Shown: in pieces, positions 54,135 to 63,404 of the stretch | How the letters are laid out: each line of letters opens with the position of its first letter | Position numbering within the stretch: the stretch's first letter is position 1 | Source of the DNA: Candidatus Peribacteria bacterium | Lineage (GTDB): Bacteria; Patescibacteriota; Gracilibacteria; UBA1369; 2-02-FULL-48-14 | DNA: 64,000 nt | Assembly: GCA_943357175.1 (NCBI GenBank) | Contig: CALRGE010000007.1 | Coordinates: 1 to 64,000, forward strand | Direction of reading: 5' to 3' | Position numbers and translations under genes: made by a program | Notes under the pieces: generated by a model | Told to the model about the DNA's origin: nothing | Database searches by the model: none | The model's input: only the letters and a program-made list of their open reading frames with translations

Positions 54135-55508
54135 TTATTTAATTATACTGCTTAAATCTGCATTCCAGTTGTCTTTGTAACTACGATCTGCCATCTCGAA
54201 TACTGCCGCAAGTGGGACAACAGCGGAGTAGGCCCCTGATCCATATGCCCAGTCTTTAGAAACATCAGCCCAATCGGAAGGCTCTGAATTTGCATCGTGT
54301 TCGACGTATTTTTTACTGTCAGCTTCGCTAAATTCATCAACATATTTGGAGTCAGGGTTTAAGCGGATCCATATATCTTCACCTGAAAAACCATCGTATG
54401 TTTGGTGTACACTAGGTTGATCTTCAGAAACTTGCACGTGACTTTTTGCCGCAAAAACAAGCATGACATGAAGAGTAGAACTAATTTTAGAATAGTAAGG
54501 AAGTGTCTCGCGGTCAGGCCAAATTGTGTCTGCATCTGCTGGTGTAGCAAGATCACTTGGCCAGTCTGAAGCCGTTAAAGCCCCGTTGTCTTCAAGGGCG
54601 TGCAAAAGATTGCGTGAGTAGAAACGTTTGCCAAACATTGTTGGAACTTGGATTCCAAGTGAGAATTCATCTGTGTCTAATTTGTCATTATTGTTTGTAT
54701 CAAAATAAGGTGCTCCGCCGCTTTGATCATAATTTACAGAACTATAGTCGATTGAAATTTTTGTTGAAGAATAATCTTCCGGATAATTATAAAGTGGATT
54801 TGGATCTGCGACTTTTGTTTTACCTTCTACATTCCAGTGGCCTAATTCAAGTGTTGAAAGTAGATCAATTGTTGGATTTTCACGACCTACATAAAAAGCG
54901 ACATTTTTTAATTCTTCTGGATATGAGCCCAATACTGCTGTGGCTGCAATTCCCGGGTGTGAAAATGCGTAAATACCAACGTTACTATATAGAGGTTCGA
55001 TTGCTGAAAGTTCTTTTAGTGAAAGCCCTTCTGAATTATTTTTCTCACCCATTGCAAAAAGTATTGTATCTCGCAGTGCTTTTATTGAGTCTGATCCTCC
55101 AAAATCATCTGTACCATCGCTTGAATTTCCGTTGCCGTCTGAACGACCCGGATACATTAATGAAAGAGAAATTCCACCGGCATCTGTTATTCCATCAAGT
55201 GGATGAAAGCCGGAAATTTCAGGTGTGTAGAAAGTTGGAACGTTTACTATAATAGGTGCACCTTCTTTATAGCGTGCTGATTCAGGTAAATTAACTTGTA
55301 GAAGAATTTCACCAATTCCTTCTGTTGTTACTGTAGTTACAAAGCTAGTGCCGGCTGAATTGCTTGAACCGGTTTTACTTTCTTCAATTGGATTTTTTGT
55401 AGGTGCTTCTTTCTGTAATGGAAAGAATTTTCCTGTAAGTCCGCCTAGTATTGCACCAGTAATCAGCGAAGTAGTGATCGCCAAAACAAATTTTGTGGAA
55501 TTTTGCAT
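54135..55508 (-). CDS. Secreted protein, possible alpha/beta-hydrolase-like fold with Asp-rich Ca-binding-like loop
   Basis: N-terminal TM; YAFSHPGIAATA region; YFDTNNNDKLDTDEFS loop. Confidence 0.55.
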   Translation of the reverse strand: MQNSTKFVLAITTSLITGAILGGLTGKFFPLQKEAPTKNPIEESKTGSSNSAGTSFVTTVTTEGIGEILLQVNLPESARYKEGAPIIVNVPTFYTPEISGFHPLDGITDAGGISLSLMYPGRSDGNGNSSDGTDDFGGSDSIKALRDTILFAMGEKNNSEGLSLKELSAIEPLYSNVGIYAFSHPGIAATAVLGSYPEELKNVAFYVGRENPTIDLLSTLELGHWNVEGKTKVADPNPLYNYPEDYSSTKISIDYSSVNYDQSGGAPYFDTNNNDKLDTDEFSLGIQVPTMFGKRFYSRNLLHALEDNGALTASDWPSDLATPADADTIWPDRETLPYYSKISSTLHVMLVFAAKSHVQVSEDQPSVHQTYDGFSGEDIWIRLNPDSKYVDEFSEADSKKYVEHDANSEPSDWADVSKDWAYGSGAYSAVVPLAAVFEMADRSYKDNWNADLSSIIK

Positions 55509-55530
55509 ATATGTGCATTACATTATACCT

Positions 55531-56667
55531 ATGCACATTAATTTCAAAAGTGTTTTTATATTCTCTGCCGTGTTCTTATTTGGAGCGGGAGCCGTTTTTT
55601 TTGCAAAAGAATGGGCAGGTTCAAGGCTAGAACCAACCGAACTTGAAGAGACAGAAGAAGTTGAAGAAATTGAAGAGGTCGTGAAAGTTGAGCTACCGAA
55701 ATCTAAAGGTGAAATCGCGACTGTTGTTGTCTCTAGTAATATGGAAAGTCGAGGCGATTGTCATGATCATTATACTGATGGCTGTGATATTTTTTCTGCA
55801 AAAGTTGATTTATCTACTGGTGAAGTTACTAATGTTAAGCAGCTGACAGATAATGATTTTGCAGATATTAATCCGGTTTTGTCTCTAGATGGAAAGATGG
55901 TTTATTTTACACAATCTACCGGTTCCGGAGATTCTGTTATGGGAATTTCTGTTGATGGTGGAGAGGCTGAATTACTTGTAAAAGAGGCAAATAATCCATT
56001 CCCGTCGCCGGATGGTAAAACCCTATATTTCACTCTTAAAAAAAAGTCTTTATTAGCTACTCTTGATCTCACAGATGCCACTGCGAAGGTTCAAGAACTT
56101 GAAAAATTGATCTCAACCCATGAGTCGCAAGTGTCTAGATCTGGCATTGTTGGATTTTATAAAACAGGTGGATCCGGTCGTGGTAGCAAAACTGCACAAG
56201 CTATGATGTATATTCCAAGCACTGGAGAAATTGTTGAGGTTTCACCTGCAGATGGGACTGCACATTGTTTTTGGAATTATGACGGATCTGCTCTTTATTG
56301 TAATAATGCTGGTGGGGGAAGTGGTGGAATATTATCATTTTCAATTTCTGAAGATTTTAGTGTTGGAGAATCAAGTGTTGCAATTAAATTTCCAAAGTTT
56401 ACTGATTTAGAATCAGTCGACCCTCAGTTTGATAAAGATTGTATTAATACAGCCGTGTTTTACGGCTCTTTTTGTGATGAGAATCAAGTTATGCTCACTG
56501 CAGGATGTTACACAAAAAACATGGTTGATGGTGAGCGTGAACAAGAATTTACTCAGACTATGATTTTAGATATTGATTCCGGTGAATATTTGCCTTTGGG
56601 AAAAAATATTGTTGAGGCTTATGGCGTGCCTGGTGGCACTACTTGGGAAGGGTCTTGTGTGCTTTAA
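55531..56667 (+). CDS. TolB/PD40-like beta-propeller, TM-anchored
   Basis: MHINFKSVFIFSAVFLFGAGAVFF anchor; INPVLSLDGKMVYFTQ, NPFPSPDGKTLYF repeats. Confidence 0.72.
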   Translation: MHINFKSVFIFSAVFLFGAGAVFFAKEWAGSRLEPTELEETEEVEEIEEVVKVELPKSKGEIATVVVSSNMESRGDCHDHYTDGCDIFSAKVDLSTGEVTNVKQLTDNDFADINPVLSLDGKMVYFTQSTGSGDSVMGISVDGGEAELLVKEANNPFPSPDGKTLYFTLKKKSLLATLDLTDATAKVQELEKLISTHESQVSRSGIVGFYKTGGSGRGSKTAQAMMYIPSTGEIVEVSPADGTAHCFWNYDGSALYCNNAGGGSGGILSFSISEDFSVGESSVAIKFPKFTDLESVDPQFDKDCINTAVFYGSFCDENQVMLTAGCYTKNMVDGEREQEFTQTMILDIDSGEYLPLGKNIVEAYGVPGGTTWEGSCVL

Positions 56668-56767
56668 AAGCAGCTTTACATAATGAGTTTATAGACATGC
56701 TTATCAGACGGGTCTCCCTGTCGAAAAAAGGCTTTGCTAAAGCCATTATTTGCTATACTCTCCGGGC

Positions 56768-58270
56768 ATGAAATCCGCCCTTTTAGTACTCATTTCGCTT
56801 CTGGTTTTTGTCACCGCACCTACAACTTTTGCATTCACAGATGTGACTACGCAAAATGATGAAGTTGCGATCAATTATTTGTTTAAAATAAAGATTGTAG
56901 AGGGCTATTCAGATATGACATTCAGACCAAGTACCTCAATAAACCGAGCAGAGCTTTTAAAGATTTTAGTGGAAAGTCGTGTGAATAATGTTTCCAGTGT
57001 TGGCAGCAATTGTTTTAAGGATGTTACTAACGATTGGTATGCCAAGTATGTTTGTTATGCAAAGGGGTAAGGATGGATTGAAGGTTACAGTGACGGTACA
57101 TTCCGGCCATCGAAAAATATAAATCGTGCTGAGGCAATTGCGATGATGTTTAAAGTTTATGAAGATAAAATAGATTTATATAATATTGAGAAAGATGAGG
57201 ATGATCTTTACTTAGATGTTTCTGGTTCGGCTTGGTATCTTGATTATTTGCAAATAGGTAAAGCTAGCGGAATACTTGCCCGCAAGAGCCATTTCTATCC
57301 TACAAATGAGATTAGTCGTGGCGATATATCTTCGGCTTTATATCGTTTGCTTACTTATTTAAAGCCTAAGGAAATTGTGGAGCCTGTGCCTGTTGTTGAA
57401 ACGCCTGTAGAGCCACCTGTGGTGACAACACCTACTCCAGTTGTTGTGCCTACAAGTACTAATCCATTTAGTGGGGCGTCTTTATATGTTGACCCTTATT
57501 CAAAAGCTAAGTCGATTGCTGGCTTGGAAGAAATTGCTAGTCAGTCAACTGCCAGGTGGTTTGGAGATTGGAATAGTGATATAGAATCTTCTGTTAATTC
57601 TTATGTTACAACAGTTGCTAAGGCAGGAGCTTTGCCGGTTATGGTAATTTATAATATTCCTGGGCGAGATTGTGGAAGTTATTCTTCAGGTGGAAGCAGT
57701 GATGGTGATGATTACCGAAGCTGGGTTCAAAATTTTGCGAATGGTGTGGGAAGCAGGAAGGCGGTTGTTATTTTGGAACCTGATGCATTGCCACTTGATT
57801 GCCTTTATGCGAGCAGTGTTGAGCTTATGTCTGATGCTGTGGACATTCTTAAGTCTAAACCGTCTATTTCAGTTTACTTGGATTCCGGTCACCCTAATTG
57901 GACATCTTCAACTGAGATGGCTCGTCGTTTGACATTGGCAAATGTTGAGAAGGCAGATGGTTTTGCACTAAATGTGTCGAATTTTTACACCACGGCTGAA
58001 AATATTGAATATGGAAAAAAGATTTCTGCTTTAGTCGGTGGAAAACACTTCATTATTGATACAAGTAGAAATGGAAGTGGTTGGAATGGTGAGTGGTGCA
58101 ATCCATCGGGAATGACTTTAGGGCAGAACCCTAGTACAAATACAGGTGAGGAGCTTGTGGATGCATATCTATGGGTGAAGCCTCCGGGAGAATCCGATGG
58201 AAATTGTAACGGTGGGCCGAATGCTGGTTCTTGGTGGCAAGAATATGCATTTGATTTGCTTGCAAATTAG
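56768..58270 (+). pseudogene. SLH-domain + glycoside hydrolase family 6 protein, interrupted by in-frame TAA at 57068-57070
   Basis: Track ORFs 56750..57070 and 57143..58270 are in the same frame. SLH reads YAKG*GWIEGYSDGTFRPSKNINRAEAIAMMF across the stop. GH6 motifs: VMVIYNIPGRDCGSYSSGG, VVILEPDALP, LWVKPPGESDGNCNGGPNAGSWW. Confidence 0.85.
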
Positions 58271-58315
58271 TTGTGCTTTGTTATAATCACTTGTAGGAAT
58301 ATTTAACAACAACAT

Positions 58316-60400
58316 ATGCAATTTCAATCTGTAAAGAAATGGATATCTTTGGCGACAGTAACGTCACTTTTTGCTTTTACTTTTGCATATGCGGCAAGTT
58401 CATGGCCGGCTTCTTCGAGTGCAAGTAATATTGGCTCAGGAATCGCTGCACTTTACCCGACTTTTGAAGCAAGTGGAATTGCGTGGCACGCCGGAAGGAA
58501 TCAAATGATTGTTGTTGGTGATGAAGGACAAGTTGTGACAATGAATAAAGATGGAAGTGCTGTGACTTTATGGAGCTTTCCTGGAAAAGATTTAGAAGCA
58601 GTAGCGGTAGACCCAAATACTACAGAATATGTTTATTTGGCTGATGAAGATGGTTATATTTATAAATTCAGCTTTTCTTCAGGAACAATCGTGCAAACTT
58701 GGGATGTTCGAGCTTATATTCCAGAAGTGGGAGGGAAGCTTGGAATGGAAAGTTTGACTTATATGAATGGATATTTTTATGCCGGTAGTCAATCTGACGG
58801 GAAAATTAGCGTTTTTGATTTATCAGGCACGAGCGCTGTTGTGAAGGAGACTTTAGATTATGGGCTTGGAAATCCTCAAGATCTTTATTATGCCAGTGAG
58901 ACTTCTGTTCTATATGCTCTTGGAAATGGACTTTTGCGTGAAATAAAGAATGGAGCAGTATCTGCCGAATATTCTTTACTTGGAAGTGGCCAAGAAGGTG
59001 TCACTCTTTTACCAGGGTGTCCTTCAAGTTCAACAACAATTTATATTACCGAAGATTTAGGTGGAGCAGGTGTTAACGTAAAGACTTATACTGGATACCC
59101 GATCACATGTCCGGTAGCTGCTGAGCCGACTCCAGAACCAACTCCAGATCCAACTTTGTGGCCAGCTTCATCTTCTGCGACAAATTTGGGTGCGGGGATT
59201 TCTGCAATTTACCCAAGTTTTGAAGCCAGTGGATTAGTGTGGAATGCTGGTGCTGGTAAATTTGTTGTGGCTGGTGATAACGGTCAGGTTGCAATTACAG
59301 ATATTAATGGTGCTAATGCCGGAGTGTGGACGGTTGGTGGAGATTTAGAAGGTGTTACATACACAGGTGATGCATCTTATGTTTACTTGGGAAATGAAGA
59401 TGGATATATCTATAAATTCAGTATGTCTTCGCATTCTATTGTTCAAACTTGGGATGTACGAAGTTTTATTACGATTTCATCAGGGAAGGGAATGGAAGGA
59501 TTAACTTATGCTAATGGTTATTTCTATGCCGGAAGCCAGTCTGATGGGAAAATTTCCGTTTTAGATTTATCAGGTACAAGTGCTTCACTTGTAGAAACTT
59601 TAAATTATAACTTGGGCACTCTTTCAGATATTTTTTATAGCAGTGAAGAAGATGCACTTTATATTGTAGCTAGCGGTTATTTATATACCGTGAAAGCTGG
59701 AGCTATTACTTCGACTTATGCGATTCCTGGAAGTATTCAAGAGGGCCTTACTTTTATTCCAGGATGTCCTGCATCAACAAATACAATTTATGTGACTGAG
59801 GATCATGGTGAAACCGGTGGAGTCTACTTTAAATCTTATGCTTCATTCCCTGTGAATTGTGAGACTGTTGTACCTGTTGTTGTCGATCCTGATTCTGATG
59901 GAGATGGTGTTGCGGCTTCTTTAGATTGTGATGATACCGATGCTACTGTTTCGTCTTATACAACTTTTTATAAAGACAACGACAAGGATACTTATGGTTA
60001 TGAAGCCGCCTCACTTTGTAAGGCTAGCGCTCCTAGCGGTTATGTGACAAATAATTTAGATTTTGATGATACAAAGGGAATAGAGATTTACGGTGATAAG
60101 AAGGATAATGATGGTGATGGAACCGTTGATGAGGTTAATTATGTGTCTACAAATGGCTACCATCCTTATTACAGCCGGCTTGATCCAAGCCAATCATATT
60201 CCGGTTATATTAAATCTTACACCGGCTTGAATTACGGAGATTATCTTGTGAAATATGGTGATAATTCAACTTATAGATATTCTGCTTTTGATATAACCAG
60301 TAAGACGCTTAGTAAGGTTTCACCTCAAAGCGGCACTGCTTACTTTAAAATTACAAGTGGCTCTAACAGCAAGATTATTAATGCTTACACTGGGCTTTAG
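58316..60400 (+). CDS. Secreted protein with duplicated SdiA-regulated-like propeller domain and MopE-like Ca-binding C-terminal region
   Basis: Two homologous halves (ALYPTFEASGIAWHAG / AIYPSFEASGLVWNAG and later matches); DSDGDGVAASLDCDDTDATV, DNDGDGTVDE. Confidence 0.8.
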   Translation: MQFQSVKKWISLATVTSLFAFTFAYAASSWPASSSASNIGSGIAALYPTFEASGIAWHAGRNQMIVVGDEGQVVTMNKDGSAVTLWSFPGKDLEAVAVDPNTTEYVYLADEDGYIYKFSFSSGTIVQTWDVRAYIPEVGGKLGMESLTYMNGYFYAGSQSDGKISVFDLSGTSAVVKETLDYGLGNPQDLYYASETSVLYALGNGLLREIKNGAVSAEYSLLGSGQEGVTLLPGCPSSSTTIYITEDLGGAGVNVKTYTGYPITCPVAAEPTPEPTPDPTLWPASSSATNLGAGISAIYPSFEASGLVWNAGAGKFVVAGDNGQVAITDINGANAGVWTVGGDLEGVTYTGDASYVYLGNEDGYIYKFSMSSHSIVQTWDVRSFITISSGKGMEGLTYANGYFYAGSQSDGKISVLDLSGTSASLVETLNYNLGTLSDIFYSSEEDALYIVASGYLYTVKAGAITSTYAIPGSIQEGLTFIPGCPASTNTIYVTEDHGETGGVYFKSYASFPVNCETVVPVVVDPDSDGDGVAASLDCDDTDATVSSYTTFYKDNDKDTYGYEAASLCKASAPSGYVTNNLDFDDTKGIEIYGDKKDNDGDGTVDEVNYVSTNGYHPYYSRLDPSQSYSGYIKSYTGLNYGDYLVKYGDNSTYRYSAFDITSKTLSKVSPQSGTAYFKITSGSNSKIINAYTGL

Positions 60401-60492
60401 CATTTATTACTAATTTCTATTATCTCTAAAATAGGGCTTCGTATCGGCTCTATTTTATGTTATAATATCAGTGTTAATTAATTTTTATTACG

Positions 60493-61221
60493 ATGCCAGA
60501 TGGGAAAAATGACGTGATTGATCAAAATCCATTTGATGATGAACGTACTTTAATAACGGAGTTGCCTAAGGCGAGGGATGAAGATGAAGTGAATCCGCTT
60601 AGATTGGATGCACGTGCTTTGGCTATGCAATTTAGGGATGCAGAGTATGTTGCTGCGATTGCGAAAAAAGCGCGTGGCCCACATAATCGTGCACGAATTC
60701 CGAAAGTGATGGAAGCTTTGTCTGATGCTTTGGAAAAACTTTCATTTTCAAATGCAAATAATATTGAACAGAATTTGAATGAATTTGAGGGTGTTTTTAA
60801 AAGCGAGATGCGAAATTTTGTTAAAGTAAAAGGTGCATTACCGAAATATTTACAGGAACTTATTAGTAATCCGATTTCATCGCTTCTTGAAAAATTAAGA
60901 GATTCAATGTTGCCGCATACTGTCGTTGCAACTCATCAAGAGCATGTGGCAGAGGAAGTTAAAGAAACAATTGTTGAAAGAGATTATCATGCTGAACTTG
61001 ATAAGTGCCAATGGGAGATTCTCAAATTTGATTTTGAACAAAAGCCTGATATTGAAAAATTTGAAAGTACTTATGCCGATTTGGAGTTTTTAATTGCTGA
61101 GCTTGAGAAGAGGGGGAATTTGGATAAATTCAAGGATAGACTTGCTCATGAGAAACATAATTTCGGGAGATACAAAAATATGTCTAGCTCTTTGCTGATT
61201 TTAAAAAAGAGATATTCTTAG
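60493..61221 (+). CDS. Hypothetical soluble helical protein
   Basis: 242 aa ORF; TATAAT about 30 nt upstream. Confidence 0.6.
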   Translation: MPDGKNDVIDQNPFDDERTLITELPKARDEDEVNPLRLDARALAMQFRDAEYVAAIAKKARGPHNRARIPKVMEALSDALEKLSFSNANNIEQNLNEFEGVFKSEMRNFVKVKGALPKYLQELISNPISSLLEKLRDSMLPHTVVATHQEHVAEEVKETIVERDYHAELDKCQWEILKFDFEQKPDIEKFESTYADLEFLIAELEKRGNLDKFKDRLAHEKHNFGRYKNMSSSLLILKKRYS

Positions 61222-61225
61222 TGAA

Positions 61226-62521
61226 ATGATTTTTACTGCTGAACCCGAGTTTTTTCTTTCCGATGGTAGAAAAAATCAAGCATCTGATGTGAAAGAATTA
61301 ACAGATTCCACAAGGATTAAGGCCAAACTTTTAGCTAGTTTGAAACAAAGAACTAGTTCTGAAATTGTGCGAATCGAACTTGAGATTGAAAATTACAAGG
61401 CAATTTTAAATGACCCGAAAAAAGAAGCTGTACATGAACGTGTTAGGAGGCAAGTCAATTTAAGAAGTGAACGTTTGTTTGATTTGCAGTCTAAAATTGC
61501 AGAATCGGAATTGAACTTTAAAACAGGTAAAGATGCTTTGATTAAGACTCTTGAAGCAAATGAATCGGCTGTGCCGGAGCAAAGAGACGAGAAAATCAAT
61601 GCTGAGGCAAGAAAATTTCTTGAAGATTTAGATAAACCAAATGAAATCATTATGCCAATTAAGCAGCTCACTCATGAAGAGGCTCATCAAATAATGATTA
61701 CTGAAGGTATATTTAAAGAAGGGAATGGATGGCATGAAGCAATTGATGATCTTCTTAAAGAATATGATTTGAATTGTGGAGAGGGTATCAACTACAACCT
61801 TGATTTGTTGCTTGCGATGGGAATTTCTCATTACGCCGAGGCTCCTTTCGCTTTAATTGGAAGCAAGGAAGATTTGAAGGGAATTTGGCTCGTGTTTTTT
61901 AGGAAATGTGCAAGAGAGCAGAGATGGTCAAAAGCTGTGAAGCCAAAAGAAAATAATGTCGCTCCAATTTCTGCCTTTAAAAAGGGTGTTAACAAAATTG
62001 GTAAGATTGGTGCTTTCGCAGGGCTTATGGCGACTGCTTTCATTTCACAAGGTCACAAAGTTGATCTTCATAATAATAAGCCTGTTATGGTTGAGATGGA
62101 TTCTAAGCCTGATGATAAAGCTCAGGTGAAATCCGCCATAGTTTCAGAAAATAAAAATGAAAAAATTATACCCGTTTATGAAGATATGCCTGTCTGGGAT
62201 TATGTTAAGAAATTGAATTCATCAGTGACTATGGTTGAAGTTTTGTCTGATTCAAGAGTGAGCGAATATTTAGATAAAAATAGTTCTGTTAAATTTGATA
62301 GCAAAATTGCATTCGCTTCTATTAAGAGTGAACTTTTGGAAGAGGGCGGATTTAAAGGTGCTTTTGAAATGGCTCCTGACGCAACAACAATTAATGAATA
62401 TTTATCGGCAATAAAAGATCCAAATTTAGCAGCGAGAATGAAGGCTGAATTTCAAATGTTTGGTTTGAAAAATCCTGCTGAATTGAACTCTATTGTGAAG
62501 GGAGTTGTTGCAGGTGAATAA
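61226..62521 (+). CDS. Hypothetical protein with N-terminal coiled coil and an internal hydrophobic segment
   Basis: 431 aa ORF 4 nt after 60493..61221; IGKIGAFAGLMATAFIS segment. Confidence 0.62.
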   Translation: MIFTAEPEFFLSDGRKNQASDVKELTDSTRIKAKLLASLKQRTSSEIVRIELEIENYKAILNDPKKEAVHERVRRQVNLRSERLFDLQSKIAESELNFKTGKDALIKTLEANESAVPEQRDEKINAEARKFLEDLDKPNEIIMPIKQLTHEEAHQIMITEGIFKEGNGWHEAIDDLLKEYDLNCGEGINYNLDLLLAMGISHYAEAPFALIGSKEDLKGIWLVFFRKCAREQRWSKAVKPKENNVAPISAFKKGVNKIGKIGAFAGLMATAFISQGHKVDLHNNKPVMVEMDSKPDDKAQVKSAIVSENKNEKIIPVYEDMPVWDYVKKLNSSVTMVEVLSDSRVSEYLDKNSSVKFDSKIAFASIKSELLEEGGFKGAFEMAPDATTINEYLSAIKDPNLAARMKAEFQMFGLKNPAELNSIVKGVVAGE

Positions 62522-63313
62522 CTAAGCGCTTAATATTTTGTCTTGTAATTTGACAGGTAAAAATGGGAAGACATATTTTATGTATGTGTAAATTCGTGGT
62601 GTTGGATTATGTGCGCGAGGATGTTTTGCTTTCACGATTGAGAATAAATCTTTAGCAGCGACATCTACACTATATGAACGTGAAGGAAGTGTTTCGTCAC
62701 GTTTTTTCCAGTTTTCTAATGATGCGGCGAAGAGAGAATTTTTTGTGAGCCAATCAAATTTGCTTGCGGCCATTCCTTCATTGAAGCCGGTGTAAATTAG
62801 CCCTGGTTCAAGGCTGGCAACTTCTACATTGAATGGTTTCAGTTCCATACGCATTGCATCAGCCAATGCTTCCAGCGCATGCTTTGTTGCACAATAAGCA
62901 CCTAGAGTTGAAACAGTCACAAAACCAGCCATTGAAGATACAAAAATCAAACGACCATGCCGACGTTTTGCCATAACTTTTCCAAAACCCTGAGCGAGTA
63001 AAATTGTGCTGAAAACATTTATTTCGAAAACTTTTCTGATTCTATCTTCTGGTTGTTCAATTAGAGGTCCTGATTCTCCGTGGCCTGCATTTAAAATTAT
63101 GATGTCGGTTTTGTGCGCGAATTTTTTTATAATTTCTTCCCGGATGGCTGGTTTTGTTAAATCGCCTGCAATCCACTCAACATTTTTTGGAAGGCCGGCG
63201 GCTTCTTTTTCGTAATGTATCGCGGCAATAATTTTATAGCCGGCATTGTGCGCAAGCTTTAAAGTTGAGAGTCCGATCCCTGTTCCTGCCCCTGTAATTA
63301 GTACGGTTTTCAT
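62522..63313 (-). CDS. SDR-family oxidoreductase
   Basis: VLITGAGTGIGLSTLKLA, IILNAGHGESG, YCATKHALEALADAMRMEL. Confidence 0.92.
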   Translation of the reverse strand: MKTVLITGAGTGIGLSTLKLAHNAGYKIIAAIHYEKEAAGLPKNVEWIAGDLTKPAIREEIIKKFAHKTDIIILNAGHGESGPLIEQPEDRIRKVFEINVFSTILLAQGFGKVMAKRRHGRLIFVSSMAGFVTVSTLGAYCATKHALEALADAMRMELKPFNVEVASLEPGLIYTGFNEGMAASKFDWLTKNSLFAASLENWKKRDETLPSRSYSVDVAAKDLFSIVKAKHPRAHNPTPRIYTYIKYVFPFLPVKLQDKILSA

Positions 63314-63404
63314 GATTTGGTAATTTTTATGTAATATCTTGCCTACTTGTACGTCTCATTTACTGGGTATACAATATCCTATTAGTAATTTAACCCAAAG
63401 TTTT

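Noticed and set aside
54557-55252. 231-aa plus-strand ORF in the track
   Set aside because: Antisense to the better supported secreted protein 54135..55508; Leu/Arg/His-rich composition typical of spurious antisense frames.
57061-57075. Frameshift as an explanation for the split GH6 gene
   Set aside because: 56750 and 57143 differ by 393 nt (divisible by 3) and coding similarity continues in the same frame, so it is a nonsense codon.
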